Assembly: GCA_025965175.1 (NCBI GenBank)
Contig: JAOPXL010000087.1
Location: 1-46,079 of the forward strand
Direction: 5' to 3'
Source of the DNA: Aeromicrobium sp.
GTDB taxonomy: Bacteria > Actinomycetota > Actinomycetes > Propionibacteriales > Nocardioidaceae
DNA length: 46,079 nt
A program made the position numbers and the translations under genes. Below, in pieces: positions 7,355 to 14,989 of the stretch (its first letter is position 1; each line of letters begins with the position of its first letter). The notes under the pieces were generated by a model. That model saw only the letters and a program-made list of their open reading frames with translations. It had not been told where the DNA came from and searched no databases.

Positions 7355-8341
7355 ATGGAGCTGATCGACAAGCACGGGCGCGTCGCGACCGACCTGCGCG
7401 TGTCGTTGACCGATCGCTGCAACCTGCGCTGCCAGTACTGCATGCCGGCCGAGGGCCTCGACTGGCTGCCGACGGACGACACGCTGACCGACGACGAGCT
7501 GATGCGGCTCATCTCGATCGGTGTCGAGCTGCTGGGAATCCGCGACGTGCGTTTCACCGGGGGCGAGCCGTTGCTGCGACGCAGCCTGCCGGCGATCGTC
7601 GCGGCGACCAAGGCGCTGCCGTCACGCCCCCGGACGGCGATGACGTCCAACGGGCTGGGCCTCAAGCACACCGCGGCTGCGCTGGCCGCTGCCGGGCTCG
7701 ACCGGGTCAACATCAGCCTCGACACGACGAATCCGGAGACGTTCGAGAAGATCACCCGCCGCAACCGGCTCAAGGACGTCATCGACGGACTCGCCGCGGC
7801 GCAGGACGCCGGGCTCACCCCGGTCAAGGTCAACGCGGTCCTGCTCCGCGGGATCAACGACCTCGAGGCCCCGGACCTGCTTCGCTGGTGCCTCAAGCAC
7901 AACTATGAGCTGCGGTTTATCGAGCAGATGCCGCTCGACGCCCAGCACGGCTGGAACCGCGAGGCGATGGTCACCGCCGACGAGACCCTTGCGCTGCTGG
8001 GCGAGCACTTCCGGCTCACCCCGTTGGAGGGTCGCGGCTCGGCTCCGGCGGAGAAGTTCCTGGTCGATGACGGTCCACACACGGTCGGCATCATCGGCTC
8101 AGTCACCAAGCCGTTCTGTGGCGACTGCAACCGAGTTCGCCTGACCGCCGACGGTCAGATCATGAACTGCTTGTTCGCCCGCGAGGAGTCCGATCTGCGG
8201 GCGTCCCTGCGCGGAGGGGCGACGGATGCCGAGATCGCCGAGCGCTGGGCGAGGGCAATGATGGCAAAGCTGCCGGGACACGGCATCGACGACCCGACCT
8301 TCCTGCAGTCCGACCGGCCCATGTCGGCCATCGGCGGGTAG
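7355..8341 (+). CDS. moaA: MoaA, GTP 3',8-cyclase
   Basis: A 328-residue radical SAM enzyme that carries out the first step of molybdenum cofactor synthesis, converting GTP to 3',8-cyclo-GTP. The N-terminal [4Fe-4S] ligands are C22, C26 and C29 in TDRCNLRCQYC. The second, GTP-binding cluster is in FCGDCNRVRLTADGQIMNC. The protein ends in the Gly-Gly tail (MSAIGG) that MoaA needs for activity. The length is normal. No other moa gene lies in the window. The start is supported by a -10 element six bases upstream and by GGAG, which could also act as a ribosome binding site. Confidence 0.95.
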   Translation: MELIDKHGRVATDLRVSLTDRCNLRCQYCMPAEGLDWLPTDDTLTDDELMRLISIGVELLGIRDVRFTGGEPLLRRSLPAIVAATKALPSRPRTAMTSNGLGLKHTAAALAAAGLDRVNISLDTTNPETFEKITRRNRLKDVIDGLAAAQDAGLTPVKVNAVLLRGINDLEAPDLLRWCLKHNYELRFIEQMPLDAQHGWNREAMVTADETLALLGEHFRLTPLEGRGSAPAEKFLVDDGPHTVGIIGSVTKPFCGDCNRVRLTADGQIMNCLFAREESDLRASLRGGATDAEIAERWARAMMAKLPGHGIDDPTFLQSDRPMSAIGG

Positions 8342-8457
8342 GTCGCCGTCTGCTGCGCGGTCGAAGCTGCATGCGGGGTCACACAGGCGGGCTTGGCGTC
8401 ATCTGGTCGCTCGAGGCGGTGACCTGGTCGTCCATCCCGCGGTCGGGGGTGCGCTGA

Positions 8458-8514
8458 TCGCCTTTCCCAGGATGGGGCGGTGCGACAGTCGCCCCATATC
8501 GCCGGGATAGGCGA
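8458..8514. terminator. Long imperfect hairpin downstream of moaA
   Basis: Three nested helices, TCGCCT/AGGCGA, TCCC/GGGA and TGGGGCG/CGCCCCA, give about 17 base pairs around a ten-base loop. It lies 117 bases past the moaA stop. There is no T-run, so it could be a terminator or a small structured RNA. Confidence 0.4.
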
Positions 8515-8597
8515 CCCACGCACCGCCCGCGCAGGTGCCTGAGCGCTCTGCGGGCTGGCCGCCTCATGACCGTGCCGAGCGTCAGCAACGCCGAGGG

Positions 8598-8647
8598 GGG
8601 GTGCGCTGGCGGCCAGTCCAGCCGACTTCTGGACGTTGGCGCACCCC
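8598..8647 (-). terminator. Hairpin downstream of the DUF3099 operon
   Basis: GGGGTGCGC pairs perfectly with GCGCACCCC, with an inner helix GTCCAG/CTGGAC. It sits 19 bases past the stop of the 67-residue protein on the minus strand and is probably its terminator. Confidence 0.5.
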
Positions 8648-8665
8648 TCTCCGGGTGCGATCCGA

Positions 8666-8869
8666 TCAGCCGGCAGGCCCCTCGACCGGCACGGTCTCCT
8701 TCCAGAACCCGCGAGCTCCGAGGAACGCCCGCAGCGACTCCTCGTGGTCGTCGCACGCCAGCCATATCTTGCGGCGATCAGGTGTGTGGAGCTTGGGGTT
8801 GTTCCACAGCAGCTGGTGCTGCGCCTCGGCCGTGCATCCCTTGGCCGAGCAGATCATCGCGTCAGGCAC
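8666..8869 (-). CDS. Small conserved actinobacterial protein (67 aa)
   Basis: A 67-residue cytoplasmic protein with three cysteines: two near the start in ICSAKGC and one in WLACDDHEESL. The blocks WNNPKLHTPDRRK and FLGARGF recur in small actinobacterial proteins of unknown function that are often mislabelled as acetone carboxylase. The two cysteines plus CDDH might bind a metal; that is a guess. The GTG at 8869 overlaps the DUF3099 stop by eight bases; an ATG at 8857 is an alternative start. It is probably cotranscribed with the DUF3099 gene. Confidence 0.75.
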   Translation of the reverse strand: MPDAMICSAKGCTAEAQHQLLWNNPKLHTPDRRKIWLACDDHEESLRAFLGARGFWKETVPVEGPAG

Positions 8870-9203
8870 CGTCGAGCGGGGGGTTGCGGGGCGCCTCGAT
8901 CTGCTTGCCGGGCTCGGGACCGAACGGGGACGGGCCGGAGCCCTTCTTGCGCACCCCGGCGTTGGCGACCACGACGGCGATGTAGGGCAGGAAGATCGCT
9001 GCTGCGAACATGATCCAGCCCATCACCCGCCACGGCATGGGCTGCATCACCAGCACGACCCCGCCGAGGAAGCACACCGTGCGGATGCCCATCGAGAGGG
9101 CATAGCGCTTCTCGCGGCGCAGGCGGTCCTCGGACTGCGACTCGGCGGCCGAGGTGATCGAGAAGACCTGCTGCTCACGGGGCTTGCGGGCGTCTTGGGG
9201 CAC
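8862..9203 (-). CDS. DUF3099 domain membrane protein
   Basis: A 113-residue protein with two predicted membrane helices (TVCFLGGVVLVMQPMPW and MGWIMFAAAIFLPYIAVVVA) and charged ends. The N-terminal block FSITSAAESQSEDRLRRE and the RYALSMGIRTVCF stretch are typical of DUF3099, an actinobacterial family of unknown function. The GTG at 9203 lies six bases after a -10 hexamer TAGGCT on the minus strand, which argues for a leaderless transcript. It is first in a two-gene operon. Confidence 0.85.
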   Translation of the reverse strand: MPQDARKPREQQVFSITSAAESQSEDRLRREKRYALSMGIRTVCFLGGVVLVMQPMPWRVMGWIMFAAAIFLPYIAVVVANAGVRKKGSGPSPFGPEPGKQIEAPRNPPLDGA

Positions 9204-9209
9204 CCTCCC

Positions 9210-9288
9210 AGCCTACGCCCGCGGCACGAGCCCGCCGGACGAAAGGTGGCGCCCCGTGGACCCACGGCGGGTGCCGAGGCCGTAGCCT
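9210..9288. promoter_or_regulatory. Divergent leaderless promoters of DUF3099 gene and dodecin
   Basis: Minus-strand TAGGCT (9215-9210) is six bases before GTG 9203, and plus-strand TAGCCT (9283-9288) is six bases before ATG 9295. Confidence 0.55.
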
Positions 9289-9294
9289 CGGGAC

Positions 9295-9510
9295 ATGACT
9301 GACCGCACATACCGCATCACCGAGATCGTCGGCACCTCCCCGGACGGTGTCACCGAGGCCGTCGACAACGGCATCAAGCGCGCCACGCAGACCCTGCGCC
9401 ACCTCGACTGGTTCGAGGTCACGGGTATCCGCGGGCAGATCACCGACACCGAGGTCTCGCACTACCAGGTGACGATGAAGATCGGCTTCCGTCTCGAGGA
9501 CGACGAATAG
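9295..9510 (+). CDS. Dodecin family flavin-binding protein
   Basis: A 71-residue protein of the dodecin family, which forms dodecamers that store or sequester flavins. The typical opening YRITEIVGTSPDGVTEAVDNGI, the central LRHLDWFEVTGIRG with the stacking tryptophan, and the C-terminal HYQVTMKIGFRLED are all present. The length is standard for the family. The start codon follows a -10 element by six bases. It converges with the MFS transporter gene with a four-base gap. Confidence 0.93.
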   Translation: MTDRTYRITEIVGTSPDGVTEAVDNGIKRATQTLRHLDWFEVTGIRGQITDTEVSHYQVTMKIGFRLEDDE

Positions 9511-9514
9511 GCGT

Positions 9515-10714
9515 CTAGTCGGTCGAGCCGAAGGTCCGCAGCAGGGCCGCGCCGCCGGACAGCACGACGACCACACCTCCGTAGATGAACGTCGTGGTGG
9601 CCAGGCCGAGGTGCGGCGACGCGGTGCCCGCTGCGACGGCCGGGATGCCGAAGGCGAGATAGCTGACGACGAACACCGCAGCGAACAGCTCGCCGCGCTC
9701 GTGCGGCCCGACGACAGGCGTGATCGACCGCATGATGCCGAGGAACGACGCGCCGAAGCCCGACCCGGCGACGACCGCGGCGGCGATGAAGCCCCAGAAG
9801 GATCCGGCGGCGAGGGCGACGAGCGTCAAAGCCGTGCCAACGGCGAGCGCCGTGGTGCCGTAGATCGTGGTCCGGCGGGCCGTCTGGTCCCGGAACAGGT
9901 AGCACGCGAACGCACCAATCCCGGTCAGGACCGTCACGACGAGGCCCTGCTGCACGTGGTTGCCGCCGCCCAGCTCGCGTGCCACGATCGGCGCACCCAG
10001 TGACAGGTAGAGACCGCCGGTCGCCCAGCCGGCGAACAGGGCCGGAGCGCTGCGGACGAAGGGCGCCCGCGCGTTGAGCGGGATGCCGACCTGCGGACGC
10101 AACGACCGCGCCAGCCCCTCGCGCCGCGCCGACGTCTCGGGCAGGAGCCAGACCGCGGCCGCCAGCAGCAGGTAGACCGCGGTGAGCGCAGCGAAGACCT
10201 CGGTCAACGCGGACGAGGTGTACTCAAGCAGTGTTCCCGCGACGAGCGCGCCGAGGGCCAGACCGGCGAGGGGGCTGATGCTGTTGAGCGTCGCGGCGGA
10301 CCCCGGCCGGTCCGCCCGCTCGAGGTCGACGACCGCGGCCGACAGCGACGACATCAGCAGTCCCGTTGCGGCTCCTTGCACGATCCGGGCCGTGAACAGC
10401 ATCGCGACGCTGTCGGCGTGCCAGAAGGCAGCCATGCTGGCCGCCAGGAGGACGAACCCGACGGACACCACGGGGCGGCGGCCGACGTGGTCCGACAACG
10501 ATCCGGTGATGAGGAGCGTCACCAGGAGCGCGACGGCGTACACCGCGAAGATCCCGGTCAGCGTCGCGGCCGAGAACCCGAGCTCCTGCTGCAGCACGGG
10601 GTAGAACGGCGAGGGCGCGCTGGCGCCGACCATCATCGCGACGACGCCCGCCAGAGCCAGGGCGAAGCCCGGGACGCGGGCCTTGCGGACGGGTGCTGCG
10701 GTGGCGGTGACCAT
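9515..10714 (-). CDS. MFS efflux transporter
   Basis: A protein of about 400 residues with 12 predicted membrane helices. It has the major facilitator motif A in GSLSDHVGRRPVV between helices 2 and 3 and a proline- and glycine-rich motif around ASAPSPFYPVLQ in helix 1, as in drug-proton antiporters. It probably exports a small molecule; the substrate is unknown. I chose the ATG at 10714, which has GAGG upstream. The ATG at 10732 gives six more residues and would suit a leaderless transcript. The divergent ArsR-like gene and two shared operators suggest that this regulator controls it. Confidence 0.85.
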   Translation of the reverse strand: MVTATAAPVRKARVPGFALALAGVVAMMVGASAPSPFYPVLQQELGFSAATLTGIFAVYAVALLVTLLITGSLSDHVGRRPVVSVGFVLLAASMAAFWHADSVAMLFTARIVQGAATGLLMSSLSAAVVDLERADRPGSAATLNSISPLAGLALGALVAGTLLEYTSSALTEVFAALTAVYLLLAAAVWLLPETSARREGLARSLRPQVGIPLNARAPFVRSAPALFAGWATGGLYLSLGAPIVARELGGGNHVQQGLVVTVLTGIGAFACYLFRDQTARRTTIYGTTALAVGTALTLVALAAGSFWGFIAAAVVAGSGFGASFLGIMRSITPVVGPHERGELFAAVFVVSYLAFGIPAVAAGTASPHLGLATTTFIYGGVVVVLSGGAALLRTFGSTD

Positions 10715-10734
10715 AGGATCCTCGGACGTCATTG

Positions 10735-10752
10735 GTTCGAAAAGAATGGAAC
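10735..10752. promoter_or_regulatory. Operator 1 of the MFS/regulator pair
   Basis: GTTCGAAAAGAATGGAAC has outer half-sites GTTC and GAAC separated by ten bases. It lies two bases before the outer possible start of the MFS gene. Its reverse complement matches operator 2 at 14 of 18 positions. Confidence 0.6.
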
Positions 10753-10782
10753 TGAAGACACGCTACTGGGGTTTCGCGCATC

Positions 10783-10800
10783 GTTCAAGTATTCTCGAAC
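10783..10800. promoter_or_regulatory. Operator 2 overlapping the regulator promoter
   Basis: GTTCAAGTATTCTCGAAC has the same half-sites and spacing as operator 1. It contains the -10 hexamer TATTCT (10790-10795), which is six bases before the regulator's ATG. Binding here would block the regulator's own promoter. Confidence 0.65.
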
Positions 10801-10801
10801 C

Positions 10802-11113
10802 ATGGCGACCGTCACGAACCTCCCGCACCCCGACATCGGCGACGTGGAGCTGACTGAGGTGCTGTTCGCCCTGAGCGACCCGGCCCGGCTCGAGATCGTC
10901 CGGGAGCTCGCCGCTGGCCCACTCTCGATGGCCGAGTGTGGCGTGACGAATCCCGATCTGCCGAAGTCGACGAAGTCGCACCTCATGAAGGTGCTTCGCG
11001 AGGCGGGGATCGTCCGCAACGAGCCGGACGGGCGCCGCCGGGTCCTGACCCTGCGCAAGGACGAGCTCGACCAGGCGTTCCCCGGCCTGCTGGACTCGAT
11101 CCTCGGCCGCTGA
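10802..11113 (+). CDS. ArsR-type winged-helix regulator
   Basis: A 103-residue helix-turn-helix protein. The block LTEVLFALSDPARLEIVRELAAGPLS is the usual ArsR-family opening. The recognition helix lies around LPKSTKSHLMKVLREAGIV and the wing is EPDGRRRVLTLR. No obvious metal-binding CXC motif is present; the single cysteine is in MAECGV. The ligand is therefore probably not a heavy metal. It is leaderless: a -10 element lies six bases before the ATG, inside an 18-bp palindrome, which implies autorepression. The divergent MFS gene is the likely target. Confidence 0.87.
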   Translation: MATVTNLPHPDIGDVELTEVLFALSDPARLEIVRELAAGPLSMAECGVTNPDLPKSTKSHLMKVLREAGIVRNEPDGRRRVLTLRKDELDQAFPGLLDSILGR

Positions 11114-11152
11114 GGCACCCGACCCGCGGCCCGACCCCGCGGCCCGACGTCG

Positions 11153-12357
11153 TCAGTCGGCGGCGTCCGCCGCCTCGACCTCCTCGCGAGTGATGCCGAG
11201 CAGGTAGATGATCGCGTCGAGGTACGGCACGTTGACCGACGTCCTGGCCTGGTCCCGCACGACGGGCTTGGCGTTGACGCGATCCCGAGGCCCGATGCCG
11301 CGAGCATGTCGAGGTCGTTGGCGCCGTCGCCGATCGCGACGGTGTTCTTGACCGGGATGCGAGCCTCCTCGGCGAAGTGCCGCAGCGCCGTCGCCTTGCC
11401 GGCCCGGTCGACGACCGGACCGAGGATGCGTCCCGTCAGCCTGCCGTCGGCGACCTCGAGCTGGTTGGCCGCGTAGTAGTCGATGCCGAGCTCCCCGGCG
11501 ATGCGCTCGATGATCTGCGTGAACCCACCGCTCACGAGCGCGAACCGGTAGCCGAGCCGCTTGAGCGTGCGGATCATGGTCCGCGCGCCCGGTGCGTACG
11601 TCAGCGAGTCGTAGACCGTGTCGAGGGCTGACACCTCGACCCCGGCGAGCAGGGCGACCCGCGCCGTCAGCGACTCGCCGAAGTCGAGCTCGCCCCGCAT
11701 GGCCGACTCCGTGATGCGTGCGACCTCCGCCTCGCAGCCGGCGTGCGCCGCGATCATCTCGATGACCTCGCCCTGGATCAGGGTCGAGTCGACATCCATC
11801 ACGACGAGGCGCTGAGCGTGGCGCAGGATGCCATTCTCCTGCACCGCGACGTCGACGCCCTGCTCGTAGGCCACGGCGGCGAGATCGGACTGCAGTTGGT
11901 CGGGGTCGACGCCCGAGACCTCCATGCGGATCGCGGTGACGGGATAGCGGGCCATCCGGACGATGCGGTCGATGTTGCCGCCGTCGTCCTTGATGCGCTG
12001 GGCCAACGCGGCCATCGCGGCCGGACTCAACGGGGAGCCGAGCACCACGACCTGGGCCCGGCCGACCCGGCGCGCCCGGTTGTCACCGGTGCCGTGCTCG
12101 ACCGTGACCTCGAGCCCGAAGGCCTCGCCGACCCCGTGGACCGCGGCCTCCAGGTGAGCAACGTCGGTCGGCACGGTCAGCAGGGCGCTCAGGATGAGCC
12201 GTCCGCGGACGACGAGCTGCTCGACGTCGATGACCTCGACACCGAACGGCGCGAGGTCGGCGAACAGGCGAGTCGTCACACCGCTCTGGTCGGGCCCTGT
12301 GAGGGTCACCAGGACGGTGGGGTCGTTGAAGTGTGAGGTCGGCACGGGATCAGTCAT
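11153..12357 (-). pseudogene. serB: Phosphoserine phosphatase SerB, frameshifted near its C-terminus
   Basis: SerB makes serine from phosphoserine. The N-terminal ACT-like region (VLVTLTGPDQSGVTTRLFADL) is followed by the HAD phosphatase domain with nucleophile motif VMDVDSTLI, LVSGGF and GDGANDLDML. After GLGIA (near 11277) the frame breaks. One base restored there gives FNAKPVVRDQARTSVN and a normal 40-residue tail ending at 11153, for a total of about 401 residues. All catalytic motifs are before the break. The reading frame as given continues past this stop into nonsense. This is either a real one-base deletion or a sequence error; since serine synthesis is usually needed, an error is quite possible. 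The gene is convergent with the ArsR gene. Confidence 0.82.
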
Positions 12358-12365
12358 CGCACCCG

Positions 12366-12402
12366 AGGCTATCGCTGACCCGCTGGAGGCTCGCGATAGG
12401 TT
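12366..12402. promoter_or_regulatory. Divergent promoter region between serB and an ABC ATPase gene
   Basis: A perfect inverted repeat CTATCGC (12369-12375) and GCGATAG (12393-12399) contains outward-facing -10-like hexamers. Minus-strand TAGCCT (12371-12366) is eight bases before the serB ATG, and plus-strand TAGGTT is at 12397-12402. Confidence 0.4.
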
Positions 12403-12439
12403 GACACCACCGCAAACGACCGATCTCCTGGAGGGGTGC

Positions 12440-13249
12440 ATGTCTGCTGCTTTCGAGCTGTCGAAGGTGAGCGTGGTGCGTCCCGGCAAGGTCTTGCTGG
12501 ACGACGTGACCTGGACCGTCGCGGAGGGTGAGCGCTGGGTCGTGCTCGGGCCCAACGGCGCGGGCAAGACGACACTGATGCAGATCATCGGCGCGTCGAT
12601 GCACCCGACCCGCGGCAAGGTCCGGATCCTGGGCGAGCGGCTGGGCAGGGTCGACATCTTCGAGCTCCGCACCCGCATCGGGCACACCAGCACCGCGGTC
12701 GCCGACCGCATCCCGCCGACCGAGTCCGTCCGCGACACGATCCTGTCGGCCGCCTACGCCGTGACCGGTCGCTGGCAGGAAGAGTATGACGACCAGGACC
12801 ACGCCCGCGCGCAGCAGATGATGGGCGAGCTGGGCATCAAGGCGCTCGCCGGCCGCACCTTCGGCACGCTGTCCGAGGGTGAGCGCAAGCGGGTCCTGAT
12901 CGCCCGCGCCCTGATGACGGACCCCGAGCTGCTGCTCCTGGACGAGCCCGGAGCCGGGCTGGACCTCGGCGCCCGCGAGGACCTCATCGGCAGCCTCGAG
13001 ATGCTGTCGGAGGCCGATGACTCGCCGGTCCTCGTCATGGTGTCCCACCACGTCGAGGAGATCCCGGTCGGCTTCACCCACGTGCTCATGTTGCGCGACG
13101 GCAAGGTCGTCGCGCAGGGACCGATCGAGACCACCCTGACAGCCGCCGCCCTCAGCACGACATTCAACCAGCGGATCCAGCTGGACCGCGAGGGTGGACG
13201 CTACGCGGCGCGTCGGGCAGCATACGGACACCGTGCCGACCACGGCTGA
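12440..13249 (+). CDS. ABC transporter-type ATPase (single domain)
   Basis: A 269-residue ATPase with Walker A GPNGAGKTT (about 36-44), signature LSEGERKRV and Walker B LLLLDEPGAGLDLGARE. The signature has LSEGE in place of LSGGQ, and the D-loop is GAGLD. This combination resembles YlmA/ModF-type stand-alone ABC ATPases. There is no adjacent permease gene, so a transport role is uncertain. The ATG has a strong ribosome binding site, GGAGGGG, four bases upstream. It is followed closely by the nfeD-SPFH pair. Confidence 0.85.
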   Translation: MSAAFELSKVSVVRPGKVLLDDVTWTVAEGERWVVLGPNGAGKTTLMQIIGASMHPTRGKVRILGERLGRVDIFELRTRIGHTSTAVADRIPPTESVRDTILSAAYAVTGRWQEEYDDQDHARAQQMMGELGIKALAGRTFGTLSEGERKRVLIARALMTDPELLLLDEPGAGLDLGAREDLIGSLEMLSEADDSPVLVMVSHHVEEIPVGFTHVLMLRDGKVVAQGPIETTLTAAALSTTFNQRIQLDREGGRYAARRAAYGHRADHG

Positions 13250-13263
13250 ATGACAGGGGAGTC

Positions 13264-13713
13264 ATGATCGACTGGATCCAGGAACACGCGGCGGCGAGCT
13301 GGCTCGGCCTCGCGGTCGTCCTCGCGCTGGTCGAGCTCGCGAGCCTCGACCTCGTGCTGCTGATGGTCGCCGTGGGCGCCCTCGCCGCGGCAATCGTGGC
13401 CGCGACCGGCGGTCCTGTATGGCTCGCGTTCGCGGTCCTCGCGGTCGTCTCCCTCCTGCTGCTCTTCGCCGTCCGCCCGTCGATCGTGGCGAAGCTGCAC
13501 GGCGGACCGACCCTCACGACGGGCCACGCGACCCTGGTCGGCCGTGACGGTGTGGTGGTCGAGCCGGTCGACCGCCGTGGCGGACGCATCCAGCTCGCCG
13601 GCGAGCTGTGGTCGGCCCGGGCGGCCGACGACACCATGTACGACACCGGCGCCGAAGTCCTCGTCACCCGGATCGACGGCGCCACCGCTGTCGTCACCTC
13701 CAAGGAGATCTGA
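13264..13713 (+). CDS. NfeD family membrane protein
   Basis: A 149-residue protein with about three N-terminal membrane helices (WLGLAVVLALVELASL, LLMVAVGALAAAIVAAT, LAFAVLAVVSLLLLFAV) and a C-terminal OB-fold (GHATLVGRDGVVVEPVDR to VLVTRIDGATAVV). This is the short NfeD type without the serine protease domain. NfeD proteins partner SPFH proteins, and here the stop overlaps the next gene's ATG in TGATG. The ribosome binding site is GGGGAG, three bases before the ATG. Confidence 0.9.
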   Translation: MIDWIQEHAAASWLGLAVVLALVELASLDLVLLMVAVGALAAAIVAATGGPVWLAFAVLAVVSLLLLFAVRPSIVAKLHGGPTLTTGHATLVGRDGVVVEPVDRRGGRIQLAGELWSARAADDTMYDTGAEVLVTRIDGATAVVTSKEI

Positions 13714-14831
13714 TGTCCGCAGCGCTGATCGTGCTCATCCTGCTCGCCGTCCTGGCGGTCGTGATCCTCTCGATGACGGTCAAGATCATCCCCCAGGCAC
13801 GATCGGGGATCGTTGAACGATTCGGCAAGTACCGCACGACCCTGTCGGCCGGCCTCAATATCGTGATGCCGTTCATCGACAAGGTCCGCTATGTCATCGA
13901 CCTGCGCGAGCAGGTCGTCTCGTTCCCGCCGCAGCCGGTCATCACCGAGGACAACCTCGTCGTCTCGATCGACACGGTGATCTACTTCCAGGTCACCGAC
14001 CCGGTAGCCGCGACGTACGAGATCGCCAACTACATCCAGGCCATCGAGCAGCTCACGATGACGACGCTGCGCAACATCACGGGTGGCATGTCGCTCGAGC
14101 ACGCTCTGACGAGCCGCGACCAGATCAACTCCGGCCTGCGCGGCGAGCTCGATTCCGCGACCGGCAAGTGGGGCATCCGCGTCAACCGGGTCGAGCTCAA
14201 GGGCATCGACCCGCCGCCGTCGATCATCGACGCGATGGAGCAGCAGATGCGGGCCGAACGCAACAAGCGTGCCGCGATCCTGACCGCCGAGGGCGAGCGC
14301 CAGTCCGCGATCCTCACGGCCGAGGGGCAGAAGCAGTCCGCGATCCTGACCGCCGAGGGCCAGCGCCAGGCGCAGATCCTCACCGCCCAGGCCGACCGGC
14401 AGGCCCAGATCCTTCGCGCGCAGGGCGAGGCGCAGGCCATCCAGACGGTCTTCCAGGCGATCCACGACGGCAACCCGGACCAGAAGCTGCTGTCCTACCA
14501 GTACCTCCAGATGCTGCCCAAGATCGCCGAGGGCGACAACGCCACGACCTGGATCATCCCGGCGGAGCTGACCAAGGCACTCGGCACCCTCGGCGGCACG
14601 CTCGGCAGCATCCCGGTCGACGGAGGGGGCAGCAAGACCCGCATCGACTTCGACGCGCCGATCGAGGACGACGACCAGGGCGACACCGCCGCGACCAACG
14701 AAGCGGTCCAGGAAGCGCTCGACGCCGCCAAGGCCGCCGAGAATCCCGCGACGGTCTCGAGCACCGAGGCAGCTGCACCGCCCGAGGCGCCCACGGCACC
14801 CGAGGGACCACCGGCGCCGCCGGCTCCCTAG
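13713..14831 (+). CDS. SPFH/stomatin-like membrane protein
   Basis: A 372-residue protein with one N-terminal membrane helix (LIVLILLAVLAVVILSM) and an SPFH domain (about 25-190; GIVERFGKYRTTLSAGLNIVMPF is typical). Five 11-residue repeats of the form AILTAEGxxQS make a coiled coil, followed by a C-terminal region and a Pro/Ala-rich tail. It belongs to the QmcA/paraslipin group that forms membrane-bound rings and organises membrane domains. It is coupled to nfeD. A second SPFH protein (a slipin) occurs at 33850-34683. Confidence 0.9.
   Translation: MSAALIVLILLAVLAVVILSMTVKIIPQARSGIVERFGKYRTTLSAGLNIVMPFIDKVRYVIDLREQVVSFPPQPVITEDNLVVSIDTVIYFQVTDPVAATYEIANYIQAIEQLTMTTLRNITGGMSLEHALTSRDQINSGLRGELDSATGKWGIRVNRVELKGIDPPPSIIDAMEQQMRAERNKRAAILTAEGERQSAILTAEGQKQSAILTAEGQRQAQILTAQADRQAQILRAQGEAQAIQTVFQAIHDGNPDQKLLSYQYLQMLPKIAEGDNATTWIIPAELTKALGTLGGTLGSIPVDGGGSKTRIDFDAPIEDDDQGDTAATNEAVQEALDAAKAAENPATVSSTEAAAPPEAPTAPEGPPAPPAP
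14274..14438 (+). repeat. Five 33-bp in-frame repeats in the SPFH gene
   Basis: Units begin at 14274, 14307, 14340, 14373 and 14406 and encode ILTAEG- or ILTAQA-type 11-residue repeats. The 11-residue period fits a right-handed or hendecad coiled coil, known from this protein family. Confidence 0.8.
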
Positions 14832-14852
14832 CCACACGAATCAGTACGCATT

Positions 14853-14877
14853 CCCCGTCCGGGCCAGCCGGGCGGGG
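14853..14877 (+). terminator. Terminator-like hairpin after the nfeD-SPFH operon
   Basis: CCCCGTCCGG pairs with CCGGGCGGGG (one T-G wobble) around a five-base loop, 22 bases past the stop codon. It has no T-run. Confidence 0.5.
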
Positions 14878-14913
14878 CATCGTCGTCCGGCCCCGCGACG
14901 CCCATCGGGCGAC

Positions 14914-14989
14914 TACCATCAACAGGGTGGCGCGCGGCACCCAGCACGATGTCCGGGGCGCCGATCACGCAGGTGGTCGGCATGGCTGA
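14914..14989 (+). promoter_or_regulatory. -10 element and possible leaderless 20-codon leader ORF
   Basis: TACCAT (14914-14919) is seven bases before GTG 14927, the leaderless spacing. That frame reads MARGTQHDVRGADHAGGRHG and stops at 14987-14989. The stop lies inside the first codons of the transglycosylase if that starts at ATG 14982, which would couple the two. Confidence 0.35.

Larger units (their letters stand above)
8342..8665. other. Gene-free, strongly structured interval after moaA
   Basis: No convincing coding region was found. It contains two large inverted repeats, listed separately (8458-8514 and 8598-8647), between the convergent moaA and the minus-strand small-protein operon. 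Confidence 0.6.

Noticed and set aside
7286-7375. Longer SURF1 start at 7375.
   Set aside because: It would run into moaA; GTG 7285 has a correctly spaced -10 element and begins at the first helix.
14274-14438. 33-bp repeats in the SPFH gene as a novel element.
   Set aside because: Such 11-residue repeats are normal in this family's coiled coil.
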